This document shows, one piece after another, positions 1-10,999 of a stretch of 64,000 nt of DNA (positions within the stretch are counted from its first letter, which is position 1; every line of letters starts with the position of its first letter). Source of the DNA: Ecdyonurus torrentis (taxonomy: Eukaryota; Arthropoda; Insecta; Ephemeroptera; Heptageniidae). The notes under the pieces were generated by a model. The model did not search any database. It had not been told where the DNA came from and saw only the letters and a program-made list of their open reading frames with translations. The translations under genes were made by a program, and so were the position numbers. The DNA lies in NCBI GenBank assembly GCA_949318235.1, contig OX439129.1:25720595-25784594 (forward strand), given 5' to 3'.

Positions 1-143
1 TGCCATCATCATCAATCACTGCTACTGTGTGCTACAATAAAAGGTATATATAACAGGAACATTTTTTTTTTTTTTTGGTAGATTACATTAAAATGCAGAT
101 ACGTATGGCAATTTGCATTAAAATTAGAAATTATATTAAAAAT

Positions 144-612
144 GAGGAAGACTAATGATTTTTGGGACAGTATTTGAGCACATTTTTAGAAAGAGCATAA
201 TTAGTAGATTCTATTGACATCAATATTTACCTTTATTACTTAAATTTCAGCGATTAATTAATGATTTAAAAGTGGCAGCCACGCCCCCAAGAAGCCTGTG
301 CCGTTAGTCATTTGTTTGAATTTGCAGCGGAGTCTGATGTTCTTCTGCAAATTTGGATACGAGATTTTAAATTTTACGCGAATTTTTAAATTCTCGTATC
401 CAAATTTGCAGAAGAACATCAGACTCCGCTGCAAATTCAAACAAATGACTAACGGCACAGGCTTCTTGGGGGCGTGGCTGCCACTTTTAAATCATTAATT
501 AATCGCTGAAATTTAAGTAATAAAGGTAAATATTGATGTCAATAGAATCTACTAATTATACTCTTTCTAAAAATGTGCTCAAATGCTGTCCCAAAAATCA
601 TTAGTCTTCCTC
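144..612. mobile_element. Foldback element inserted in left arm only
   Basis: This is an almost perfect hairpin of about 470 bp with termini GAGGAAGAC and GTCTTCCTC. The right arm of the giant inverted repeat reads straight through the corresponding site (near 8160), giving the empty site. Comparing filled and empty sites shows a two-base AT flank duplicated (142-143 and 613-614). The centre is a stem of about 120 bp per side around position 380. It carries no coding capacity beyond mirror-image short ORFs. An element with the same ends lies at 20094-20640. Confidence 0.8.
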
Positions 613-639
613 ATTGTACATTATTTTTTATAATACCAC

Positions 640-1260
640 ACAGCTATTTAATTGGTCTAAATATACAGCTTGTCATACTTCACAATAGCCTGTAGAGAAA
701 CTGGAAACTCAAGGCAGGCTGAACGGTATACAGCTGTACTTTATTTATGTATGTACGATGCCTCCAGAATGCTATGCAATGCATTATAATGGAAACCATT
801 TAAATGTGCATTGAATGTTTTGTGCTCTGACACTTCACGTACATACTTAACAGTTGCTTTAACCTGTACTCTGTCAAGAACACAGGGCTATATGAGTTGG
901 CCTGCCTTGTCACGTCATGTATTTTGTGTGATTCATGTGCTTGGTTTCCAAACAATAGAGCACAACACTACAATACAAGACTACACACAAACTCTATGAT
1001 ATGCTCAAGTAATTTTACTCTTCGATTGATAATGTTACATGACTTAATTGTGTTGACCAAGTACAGGTTGAATTAAACCGGGGTGTGTATGTGAAGTGTC
1101 AGAGCACAAAACATTGCTCAATGTTTGAATGTTTACCATGATAATACATTCATATTGCCTTCGGGAGGTACATAAATAATGTTTGGTTGTACCGTTCAGC
1201 CTTCCTTGAATTTTTTAGTTTCTCTAGGCTGTATATGTTGTGTATTTAGACCGTAACTGG
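640..1260. repeat. Imperfect hairpin repeat within the arm
   Basis: Sequence around 640-840 is present as a diverged reverse complement at about 1085-1260, sharing the stretch around TTTTGTGCTCTGACACTTCA. The same hairpin occurs in the other arm (about 7520-8140), so it was present before the arms duplicated. No transposase or protein is recognisable. Confidence 0.65.
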
Positions 1261-1349
1261 CCTGGAGGTGCATTTTCTATTGAGTACGACAATAAGACAA
1301 TGTCTTGATGGGACTAGATTGAAAGATGTAGTAAGGTGTAGTACACAGT

Positions 1350-1535
1350 ATATTATACAGTAGGTTGTCTCCTATACTGAGAATGTCAGATCAGTGCACG
1401 CTGCAATTGCGAATGGGTGAAGACTGCAGAAATAGACGCGTAGCGTTACTTCAAATGACGGCTTTTAGTTCTGCAGTCTTCACCCAGTCGCAATTATGGC
1501 GCACATTTGATCTGACATTCTCACCAGTATAGGAG
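1350..1535. repeat. Short palindromic element within the arm
   Basis: This is an inverted repeat with arms of about 70-80 bp. GAGAATGTCAGATCA near 1379 pairs with its complement near 1510, and GTGAAGACTGCAG with CTGCAGTCTTCAC. The equivalent in the right arm is at about 7245-7430. It looks like a MITE-type relic fixed before the arms duplicated. Confidence 0.7.
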
Positions 1536-1973
1536 ATAATCTACTGTTTAGCTACTGTGGGTGCAGTATGAGAACGCACAATGACGACAGACATAACAAT
1601 AAAAAAAATGAAAGTAGGAAAGTTACTTCCCAGTATTGAACATTGGTACACTAACTCTCAAAAAACTGCAGCATCTCGACTCCAATTGGATTTCTTAGAA
1701 CATAATAGATTATATGGGGAAAATTTAATGGAAGCAGTCAGATTTTTTTTTTTTTTTTTTTTTTTCTTGTAGCCTGTGTACATAACATGTATTCTTACAG
1801 CACCTCCATCTAGCTGATGTATACTTGCCTGCTTTTAACAAAATTAATCAATAAGATTAACAAATCAATAAAAGCTTGATAGAATAACATAGATTAATGT
1901 TTGTAATATTAATTGATTTGATAGTAAAACACATAGATAAAAACTAAAGTTATTTATGTAAGTCCCATCAAGT

Positions 1974-2005
<32 letters not shown>

Positions 2006-2192
2006 TGTTTATGCTTTCTTTTAATGACATTGTTTGTTTAATTTAGTTTCAGGTGCTGCTTCTTGGGTGTGGAGTGGTCATATAATGCAGGAGAACCCTT
2101 CACAGGACTCATCCCAAGAGGAGAATTATTATTGACGATGAAGTAGAAGCATCACAAGCAGGTAAAGATTCCAAAATTTTAATATATATATA

Positions 2193-2205
2193 GGCCTATT
2201 ATATA

Positions 2206-2271
<66 letters not shown>
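2193..2271. repeat. (TA)n microsatellite
   Basis: A near-perfect TA dinucleotide run of roughly 75 bp lies in the spacer of the giant inverted repeat. Confidence 0.95.
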
Positions 2272-2274
<3 letters not shown>

Positions 2275-2577
2275 AGTACTATTGTCTTTGCATCTTTACA
2301 TTCCATATCTTCCATCAGGTGATGCAGTGTGACCCTCCAAAACTTGTGATGTTATGAATGGCTACCCAGGACCTACACCAGGGTCCTTTCTCTGCTGACA
2401 ATAATAAATTAACTATATTGTATGTGTTCCTATAAATCAATAATTATTGTACCTCTGTACGCATATTTGTGATAATATATTTTACTCTTCAAAAACTTGC
2501 ACTAGATTTGCAATGTTATTGCAATGAAGAAAACATGCGCTACATGTAAATGGTAAAATATAATATTGCTATCATGT

Positions 2578-2879
2578 CAATTTAAGGAAAAAACCATCGC
2601 GGTTAGGATCAATATTAAAGAAAAGGATAGAATAACCAGCAAGGGCCTTACCACAGTAGAAGTTCTATGGAGAGGTCGAGGTCTCGCGTGGCACAGTATT
2701 TTGTTATAAAAAGTTTATTTTATAAATGAGAGCTTTCGTCATATATTAATGACATTATCAATCAAAGAAGAAAATTACTTGAGCACTACTACTACTTGCC
2801 ATGCGAGACTTCGACCTCTCCATAGAACTTCTACTGTGGTAAGGCCCTTGCTGGTTATTCTATCCTTTTCTTTAATATG
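2578..2879. mobile_element. Penelope-like element remnant, inverted copy, 13-bp TSD
   Basis: A 302-bp insertion is flanked by a 13-bp direct repeat ATTGCTATCATGT (2565-2577 and 2880-2892). Its ends are inverted copies of a roughly 95-bp segment running from AAAGAAAAGGATAG through ACCAGCAAGGGCCTTACCA. The same segment forms one end of the GIY-YIG-bearing element at 21387-22114. ACCATCGCGGTTAGG near 2591 matches the other end of that element. No protein is left, so it is an internally deleted, terminally inverted relic. Confidence 0.65.
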
Positions 2880-2999
2880 ATTGCTATCATGTGTTTTATA
2901 TTTAAGTTATACTCGCATTAAAAGGAATTATTTGAAAATAAATGTAAGCACTATCTATTCTTAATTTTAGTACTCTGTGATTGAAGATATTTTCTATTA

Positions 3000-3430
3000 A
3001 GGTGGGATTTGACTAAAAAAATCGTACAGAAAGAAAAGTCTGAAATTTTGCACAGTAATACATTAGAATATAGTTAATTCAAAAATGTAAAAAAAAAAAA
3101 AAAAAAAAAAGAGGGTTCACCATGCTAGATTTTAAATTATAATTTTTTGAAGTGTTAGTCCCATAAGAGCCTATTTTAATTTCAATAATTAATTTCTCTT
3201 ATCTGATGGTCACGGGCTCTAAAATTTTTATCATAGGTAGCTTTTAATACTGCCGTAATGTTTTTTTTTCTTATATATTATAGTAGCTGTTAATACTGTT
3301 ACCTTTCAAATGAGATCGTAAGTTTGCAAGTTTTCTTTTTAAATTTTTAGATACAAGCCATCTATATACAACCCTCAATTTTACTATTAGGCCTGTAAGA
3401 ATTTTTGGTCCTGTATGCGTATCACTTTAT
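3000..3430 (+). repeat. Dispersed repeat family A, copy 1
   Basis: This shares a long, diverged but collinear match with 22915-23245: GGGATTTGACTAAAAAA, then CACCATGCTAGATTTT, then CTTATCTGATGGTCAC and AGCCATCTATATACAACCCT. An A-run has expanded inside this copy near 3090. Neither copy has an ORF. It is probably a non-autonomous or fossil element of unknown class. Confidence 0.7.
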
Positions 3431-3561
3431 ATTTAATGTACTTGAACCCCATACTGGGAATAACATTGCTCAGCATAGGACAAACTTTGTTTTTGGCTAT
3501 ATTTTCTGTCGAAAATTGGTTAATTTTGGGGTATTATTATTTTTCTCATGCACATACTTAA

Positions 3562-3869
3562 AGGCGTAGAACACCTTGAACAAAAAAGTTGCATAATATC
3601 CTAACAACCCTGAAAATCAACGTTGATTTGGCCGGAGTCATTGATTTCTAATTTATTTTCCATTCACAAAATGCCGCTGCCGGTTGCTGACGTCACAGCT
3701 CGCCCGGTTTACTTGCGCGTGGACCAGGCGAGCTGTGACGTCAGTGACCGCCAGTGGCATTTTGTGAATGAAAAATAAATTAGAAATCAATGACTCTAGC
3801 CAAATCAACGTTGATTTTCAGGTTTATTAGGATATTACACAACTTCTTTGTTCAAGGTGTTCTACGCCT
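3562..3869. mobile_element. TTAA-flanked foldback MITE, family B copy 1
   Basis: Nearly the whole 308-bp element is an inverted repeat with termini AGGCGTAGAACACCTTGAAC. It is flanked by TTAA on both sides (3558-3561 and 3870-3873), the target duplication typical of piggyBac-type transposons. A TGACGTCA-like site sits on each side of the centre. It has no coding capacity. Confidence 0.85.
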
Positions 3870-3989
3870 TTAAGATACTAATCCAACCTATTAACAACAT
3901 CAATTCTGTTTAAAATATTGCTTCGTATTTTTAAACTGGCAAAATTACAGTTACTTTCCTATGCGGTCCATGTTATTGAGTGATTTTAA

Positions 3990-4276
3990 AGCCCTTGTCA
4001 ACTTACTTTTTTATCATTAAGAATACTAAACTGATAATTACCATACCTTACTATTCATAAATTAGACACCATCACATTGATTTTGTATTTATTTTAATTT
4101 ATTTTCCTTTTTGTGGTTGTGATTGGCGGCGGTACATTGTGACGTCAGAAACGTGATATAACCCCCCCCCCCCCCCCCAAAAAAATCAACATGATAGTGT
4201 CTAATTCATGAATACTAAGGTATGGCAATTATCAGTCTAGTATTCTAAATGATAAAAAAGTAAGTTGACAAAGGCT
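3990..4276. mobile_element. TTAA-flanked foldback MITE, family C
   Basis: This inverted repeat has ends AGCCCTTGTCAACTTACTT and the complement. It is flanked by TTAA at 3986-3989 and 4277-4280. The arms (about 85 bp) are imperfect, and the interior includes a C-run at 4164-4179. The termini differ from the AGGCGTAG family, so it is a second TTAA-targeting family next to the first. Confidence 0.8.
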
Positions 4277-4335
4277 TTAACACGAATGCATATAGACCCT
4301 ATAGTACAGTCATTATGTACTTAAAAATCAATTTT

Positions 4336-4632
4336 GCTGCATTTATATGGCAAAACCATACAAACATACAAGTGGGTGGTTTGTTTCCAGCCCAACTTAA
4401 AAATAGTTGAGAGTTGAGGAGGAATCTCTTTATCACCAATCAAACCACATGCTTCTCTATTATTCAGGCAAACAAAAAGAAAGAGAGCCACTTATTCATT
4501 GGTGTCTTAAATCACATCTCGTTGGTGACAAAGATTTCATCTCACTTCTTAACTCTTTAAGTTTGTTGTGGAACACTAACCACCCAACACCCACTCTCTT
4601 ATGTTTGTATGGTTTTCCCATATAAACGCTGT
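4336..4632. mobile_element. Hairpin element, MITE-like
   Basis: The terminal inverted repeat has ATGGCAAAACCATACAAACAT near 4347 and its near-complement near 4600. Imperfect pairing continues inward through GTGGGTGG and CCACCCAAC. No clear target duplication was found and nothing coding is recognised. Confidence 0.6.
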
Positions 4633-4901
4633 AATACTTGCTTGTAATTATACATTGATACAGCATAGTTGAAGGTTACATAGAAGGAGAAAGCCAGTAA
4701 TAAAATACAAAGCTACTTAACAAGCATTTTATTTTTCATTTTAATTGGGGAAATAAATCTTTATATAACTTGATTTTCTAATGATCAAGGAAAAAAAGAT
4801 GAGCTGTTTTTCACTGTGAAACAATGGACTACCTGCAATGAAATGTTATTAATTGCTGCAATGTGTACGTGATAACAATTTTTCAATAAGAAATGCATTA
4901 A

Positions 4902-5198
4902 AGGCGTAGAACACCTTGAACAAAGAACATAATATAATATCCTAACATACCTAAATATCAACGTTAATTGATTTGGCTGGAGTCATTGATTTCTAATTTA
5001 TATTCCAATTACAAAATGGCAGCTGCGGGTTTATGACGTCACATCTCGCCTGTTTCCACGCGAGTGGACTAGTGAGATGTGGTCATAAACCCACAGCTGC
5101 CATTTTGTAAATGGAAAAAAAAATCAATGACTCTGGCCAAATCAACATTGATATTTTAGAATATTAGACATATTTTTTCTTCAAGGCGTTCTACGCCT
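4902..5198. mobile_element. TTAA-flanked foldback MITE, family B copy 2
   Basis: This is a second, diverged copy of the AGGCGTAGAACACC family at 3562-3869. It has an intact TTAA on the left (4898-4901) and a mutated TGAA on the right (5199-5202). The arms still pair around a central GTGACGTC-like region near 5040. Confidence 0.8.
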
Positions 5199-5202
5199 TG
5201 AA

Positions 5203-5979
5203 GAATATTTCAATTTATTTTAAAAAGTCTGTTAATTACAAGTGTGGTCCATGGGTTCTTCTGAAATCATGAACCAGTATCAAGAATGTAAATTAATAAA
5301 AATAAAAATGTAAAAACTATATGGTTATTCAATATGCATTTATTGGTACAAGAAAACAGGATATATACAAACAACACAAATGCATTCCATAAATATATAT
5401 CTAATTACGATTATTATATTTAGGAAAAGGAAAGATACCATCGCGGTATGAACAAACATGTGACGTTAAAATTTGATAGGGAGAAACCAAATGAGAGTTG
5501 GCGCCAGGCAGTAGCGTCAACTGAAAATCTCAAATGGCGATAGTGGTTATGCACAGCCCTATGCACGCTAGGCGTGCAAGGTTATGAGCACTTTAATGCA
5601 TGTATAATTAATTAGGAGTTAAAGGAATTTTAATTGCAATTAGTATTATTTTACAAGTAGTAACAGCCTATAAAAAAAAAAAAAAAAAAAAAAAAACTAC
5701 AATTTTTACAATTAGAAGAAAAACAAACAAGAGACAAGGTGTGTAAATACTTTCACTTCAAGCTCTGAGTCCAAAGGATGATTTTGAAGAGCATCGCTAC
5801 TGATGCATCAAGAACGGCTGTCCCCTGCAAAAACAAGGAGACATAATATATTTAGGTAAGAAGCATTAAGGTATAAATTTGTAAACAGTTATACTGCCTC
5901 CAAGACTGGCATAAAAAAAGCACGTTAAATGTAAGTGCCTAATTGATAAATCATCACTGCTTATAAAGGAATAGACCAG
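5203..5979. other. Spacer of giant inverted repeat, no gene seen
   Basis: AT-rich sequence with an A-run near 5672-5694. No coding exon or element end was recognised. One acceptor-like site on the minus strand near 5826 leads into a frame that closes quickly. Confidence 0.5.
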
Positions 5980-6227
5980 AAGAAAGCATAAACATTTATA
6001 TAAAAAATAAAAAAAAATAAAAAAAAAAAAAAACTTGATGGGACTTACATAAATAACTTTAGTTTTTATCTATGTGTTTTACTATCAAATCAATTAATAT
6101 AACAAACATTAATCTATGTTATTCTATCAAGCTTTTATTGATTTGTTAATCTTCTGATTAATTTTGTTAAAAGCAGGCAAGTATACATCAGCTAGATGGA
6201 GGTGCTGTAAGAATACATGTTATGTAC

Positions 6228-6470
6228 AGTTTCGATCAAATGAATAGTTACCATTTAAACTCGATGTTTTTTTACCGCGTTAAATTTCGTTCAATTTTGC
6301 AACCTTGTTTATGATTATTCCTTGAACTCTATATTCTCAATCACATCTATATTTATTCAAATTCATTGAGTCTATATATTGTAATAGTTGACAAAGACAC
6401 CACAAGAAGTCACCTGTGATGCACTCAGGTAGACAATCTTGCGGGTAAATATTTTGCTTGCTTGCTTGCT

Positions 6471-6523
<53 letters not shown>

Positions 6524-6707
6524 GAAATGCTTTCAAGTATTTGTTTGATAACAAATTTCGAACTATTTTCTTACCAAATTGCTGTCATTACAAATCATAT
6601 TGATATAAATGATAAAAAAAAATATCTTAATTTTAATCTCTTAATCGGGCAAATCGGTAAGTCAGCAGTTATTTTGAAACATAAAAAAAACATTAAATGC
6701 ATTTCTT

Positions 6708-6760
<53 letters not shown>

Positions 6761-6998
6761 AGCAAGCAAGCAAGCAAAATATTTACCCGCAAGATTGTCT
6801 ACCTGAGTGCATCACAGGTGACTTCTTGTGGTGTATTTGTCAACTATTACAATATATAGACTCAATGAATTTGAATATAGATGTGATTGAGAATATAGAG
6901 TTCAAGGAATAATCATAAACAAGGTTGCAAAATTGAACAAAATTTAACGCAGTAAAAAACATCGAGTTTAAATGGTAACTATTCATTTGATCGAAACT
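6228..6998. mobile_element. Foldback element in right arm only, GTAC duplication
   Basis: This 771-bp near-perfect palindrome begins AGTTTCGATCAAATG and ends with its complement. It interrupts the right arm of the giant inverted repeat. The left arm near 1772-1790 gives the empty site, and comparison shows a 4-bp GTAC duplication (6224-6227 and 6999-7002). Each half contains a (CT)n or (GA)n microsatellite (6477-6518, 6711-6753) in mirror position, preceded by a GCTTG or CAAGC tandem. The short ORFs are a side effect of the hairpin. Confidence 0.85.
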
Positions 6999-8309
6999 GT
7001 ACACAGGCTACAAGAAAAAAAAAAAAAAAAAAAAAAATCTGACTGCTTCCATTAAATTTTCCCCATATAATCTATTATGTTCTAAGAAATCCAATTGGAG
7101 TCGAGATGCTGCAGTTTTTTGAGAGTTAGTGTACCAATGTTCAATACTGGGAAGTAACTTTCCTACTTTCATTTTTTTTATTGTTATGTCTGTCGTCATT
7201 GTGCGTTCTCATACTGCACCCACAGTAGCTAAACAGTAGATTATCTCCTATACTGGTGAGAATGTCAGATCAAATGTGCGCCATAATTGCGACTGGGTGA
7301 AGACTGCAGAACTAAAAGCCGTCATTTGAAGTAACGCTACGCGTCTATTTCTGCAGTCTTCACCCATTCGCAATTGCAGCGTGCACTGATCTGACATTCT
7401 CAGTATAGGAGACAACCTACTGTATAATATACTGTGTACTACACCTTACTACATCTTTCAATCTAGTCCCATCAAGACATTGTCTTATTGTCGTACTCAA
7501 TAGAAAATGCACCTCCAGGCCAGTTACGGTCTAAATACACAACATATACAGCCTAGAGAAACTAAAAAATTCAAGGAAGGCTGAACGGTACAACCAAACA
7601 TTATTTATGTACCTCCCGAAGGCAATATGAATGTATTATCATGGTAAACATTCAAACATTGAGCAATGTTTTGTGCTCTGACACTTCACATACACACCCC
7701 GGTTTAATTCAACCTGTACTTGGTCAACACAATTAAGTCATGTAACATTATCAATCGAAGAGTAAAATTACTTGAGCATATCATAGAGTTTGTGTGTAGT
7801 CTTGTATTGTAGTGTTGTGCTCTATTGTTTGGAAACCAAGCACATGAATCACACAAAATACATGACGTGACAAGGCAGGCCAACTCATATAGCCCTGTGT
7901 TCTTGACAGAGTACAGGTTAAAGCAACTGTTAAGTATGTACGTGAAGTGTCAGAGCACAAAACATTCAATGCACATTTAAATGGTTTCCATTATAATGCA
8001 TTGCATAGCATTCTGGAGGCATCGTACATACATAAATAAAGTACAGCTGTATACCGTTCAGCCTGCCTTGAGTTTCCAGTTTCTCTACAGGCTGTTGTGA
8101 AGTATGACAAGCTGTATATTTAGACCAATTAAATAGCTGTGTGGTATTATAAAAAATAATGTACAATTTTTAATATAATTTCTAATTTTAATGCAAATTG
8201 CCATACGTATCTGCATTTTAATGTAATCTACCAAAAAAAAAAAAAAAATGTTCCTGTTATAAATACCTTTTATTGTAGCACACAGTAGCAGTGATTGATG
8301 ATGATGGCA

Positions 8310-9892
8310 CATGATGAGTGATGGTGCATTCATGGTACAGTCGGTAACATGGTACTCTGGCCAGAAATTAGTGACAGATCCTGTTTTATTTGTGGAGACT
8401 CGGCAAGAACACTTGCTGCCGAAGGTCAACTAAATCTGAAAAAGGGATGAATCACTTTGTTATATTTATTCATGCAAAATTTTGCGATCGAAAAACATGG
8501 TTTTCGATCGCGTTCGAAACATGCATCAATTTTTGAGCCAGACGTCAATTTAGGGCACAAAATCGAACATGAATATACAATAAAACTTCTCTAAATTACA
8601 AGCTATGCGTTGTATTTGAATTAAAATTTTACAATCACATAGAAACCGTAAGATCAAAAACTTTATTTTACATACAAAATGCAAAAAAAAAAGGAAAAAA
8701 AAAAAAAAAACTGCATGTTTCACGGGCTCTAGAGCCACGTTTTATTCACTCACCTCGAATATTTGTCATATTTTCTGGTAGCTCAAATATTGAGTGTATA
8801 TCCAAAGTATAAATTTACAATAATTTATTACACATTTGTGAATTAATCACTTTCTTCCAGCTTGAAGACACACAATAACAAACATGCCTTGTTTGCCGCC
8901 ATTCTTTCAAGCAGCTGCTCAAAACGCATGCGCTCATGGTTTTTATCTCGCTTCAAGTAGAAGTTATACCGCCGTTTTTAAAAAGTGAAAATTATTGGTT
9001 TTTATCTAAAATTTTGTGACGATTTCGAAAATGTACGCATTTAGTAGGGTCCGTATTTGACTTTTTCGAGAAAAAAGCAAAAAACTAACATGACCATGTC
9101 TAACTCCATGTATTCTTATGGACTATAAACAAGCTCCATGACTACGTCTCCAAGCAACAAACATCTGTGTTTTGCCTGTATGAAGATGCCTTGGCCCAGA
9201 GCTCTGCGGTCCTAGCTCTCGTTGCGCTTGCCGCCATCGTGTAGCTCTCTGCAGATGAAGATCGCTAAAGATGCCGCCATAACTTTCAAATTCAAAACAA
9301 CCAGCAACCTGCGAGCAACCGGCGTTTGTGGCATTTTGTGGAAAATGGACAAAAGTGAACCCGGTCTCGGTGTGGTGTTTGTTTTTATTCTGAGGAATAG
9401 TGTTTGTTCCTAATATATATAAAAAATAACATTAAAAAATGAAAGAGCGATTGTTTGCATTAATTTTAAGCAGTTTAACTGTTCATAATTTTTGCACTGC
9501 AAGTATTTTTTATTATTTGCAAATATTTTTATCGCCATGCAGCTAAGTTTAATGTGGAATTTATATCATATTATAAGTAATAGGATGTGGACGCAAAAAA
9601 CAAGAGGCTTAACAACTATATTTTGGCTCAACATTGCATTAATTAAAAGTGGAAATTAAAAATGCGCTTATATAGCGACTATATATATAGCGCTATCAAT
9701 AATAGAGACAGGGCACTGCAGCTAGAAAATTTAATTGGAATCATATGATATTTATCGCTTTCCAAAGTTATACTTCAAATTAATATTTCTTTTGTTTCCA
9801 ATAAAAAAAAATGATTATAATAAAAGTAATTAACGGGCAGAGCTGCACTTAAATTTTTTTTAAATATATACATATATAATATTATATTGACT
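8310..9892. other. Intergenic region, no gene recognised
   Basis: The right arm of the giant repeat ends at 8309. The following 1.6 kb has no homology I can name. At 8925-8940 an ACGCATGCGC motif resembles an NRF-1 site, and 9180-9400 is less AT-rich, so promoter activity is possible. A 63-codon ORF at 9222-9413 is not recognisable. A plus-strand frame near 8375 reads a short CxxC peptide without context. Confidence 0.4.
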
Positions 9893-10980
9893 AAATCAAA
9901 TAGTAATACCTCGTAGATCATCAGATTTTGATTTGTTTCCAAGTTTACAGTAGCACTGTAGCTCAGAAAAAAATTACAAAAAATTAACTTTTATTTTATC
10001 CTAAGGCACATGTATTGCACATTACTTCAGCTCAGTTTCAAACTTTGCCAAACTGGTGGTGTCTTTGTAATATTAACTTATTAGTAACAAAAAACGAATT
10101 TTTTTTGTGTAATTTTGAAAACAATGATTTGCAAGAAAAGTGCATTAATTCCTCTGAAAGTACAAGAGATAAAAATTTCAAATTAAAACAACCAATAAAG
10201 AAAATATTGATTATTCATTCCATCCATTCAGTAAAAAATTGCAACCAACCCCTTTGCCAAAAAATGCCAAAAACGTAACTTTGTAACTACAAGGGTTTTA
10301 AAGCTGAAAATCATTTTAGGGGTAGAATTGTGTATTGGTAATATGAAACTATTCAAATTATTTTGTTAAGTTATTTGTGCGAGGAAATATATATTTATTT
10401 AAAAAGTATATGTACTCCGGGTTGCATTTTACAGGCTGATTGTGCTGCGGGCTGCATAATTATTAGGCGCTCTCAAGAATTTTACATCATAATTTGGAGT
10501 TATTTTAAGGTTATTTCAATTAAAGTATCAAATCATTTTACCAATACAAATTTGTGTCTCTAAACTGATTTTCAGCTTCTAAACCCTTGTAGTTTCAAAG
10601 TTACGTTTTTTGCATATTTTGGCAAAAGGGGTTGGTTGCAATTTTTTTTTTGTATGGATGGCATGAATAATCAATATTTCTTTTATTGGTTGTTTGAGTT
10701 TGAAATTTTTATCTCATGTACTTTCAGAGGAAATGCACTTTTCAAATCATTGTTTTCAAAATTACACCAAAAAAAGCCATTTTTTGTCACTAATTATTTA
10801 ATTACAAAAAAAGACACCATCAGCTGGAAAAGTTTGAAACTGTGCTGAAGTACTGTGCAATACATGTGCCTTATAGGATAAAATAAAAGTTAAAGTTTTG
10901 TAATTTTTTTCTGAGCTACAGTGCTATACTGTAAACTTGAAAACATCAAAATCTAAGATACGAGGTTACTACTTGATTTC
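9893..10980. repeat. 1.1-kb long inverted repeat
   Basis: Two arms of about 450-500 bp are centred near 10436. CTGTAGCTCAGAAAAAAATTAC near 9957 pairs with its complement near 10905. CATGTATTGCACA, CATTCAGTAAAAAATTGC and CTACAAGGGTTT also have mirror partners. The arms differ by scattered substitutions and small indels. The roughly 150-bp loop is unique. The ORFs inside do not match a protein family. It is likely a foldback element; no clear target duplication was seen. Confidence 0.8.
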
Positions 10981-10999
10981 GTCGATATATCTTCATTAA

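Larger units (their letters stand above)
1..8309. repeat. Giant inverted repeat with nested palindromes
   Basis: The sequence from base 1 to about 2022 is found again, reverse-complemented, from about 8309 back to 5980. Position 1 pairs with 8309, so the left arm is cut by the window edge. After removing an insertion found only in the left arm (144-614) and one found only in the right arm (6228-7002), both arms are about 1.55 kb. Short ORFs such as those at 1581-1772 and 7008-7199 (-) translate identically, so arm identity is very high. The spacer (2023-5979) holds other mobile elements. No transposase was recognised. It could be a long-TIR transposon, a segmental inverted duplication, or an assembly artefact. 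Confidence 0.9.

Noticed and set aside
258..498. Identical 66-aa ORFs on both strands
   Set aside because: They are mirror images produced by the hairpin at 144-612, with no protein signature.
1581..1772. 63-aa ORF duplicated at 7008-7199
   Set aside because: It is present in both arms only because of the inverted duplication. It ends in a T-run-derived phenylalanine tract and resembles no known domain; kept only as evidence of arm identity.
2045..2165. Exon-like segment between acceptor TTTCAG and donor GTAAAG
   Set aside because: Splice-like ends are present, but no frame gives a recognisable peptide and no neighbouring exon was found.
8330..8430. CxxC peptide frame (plus strand) and cysteine-containing ORF (minus strand)
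   Set aside because: Too short, no second zinc-ligand set, and no consistent exon partners.
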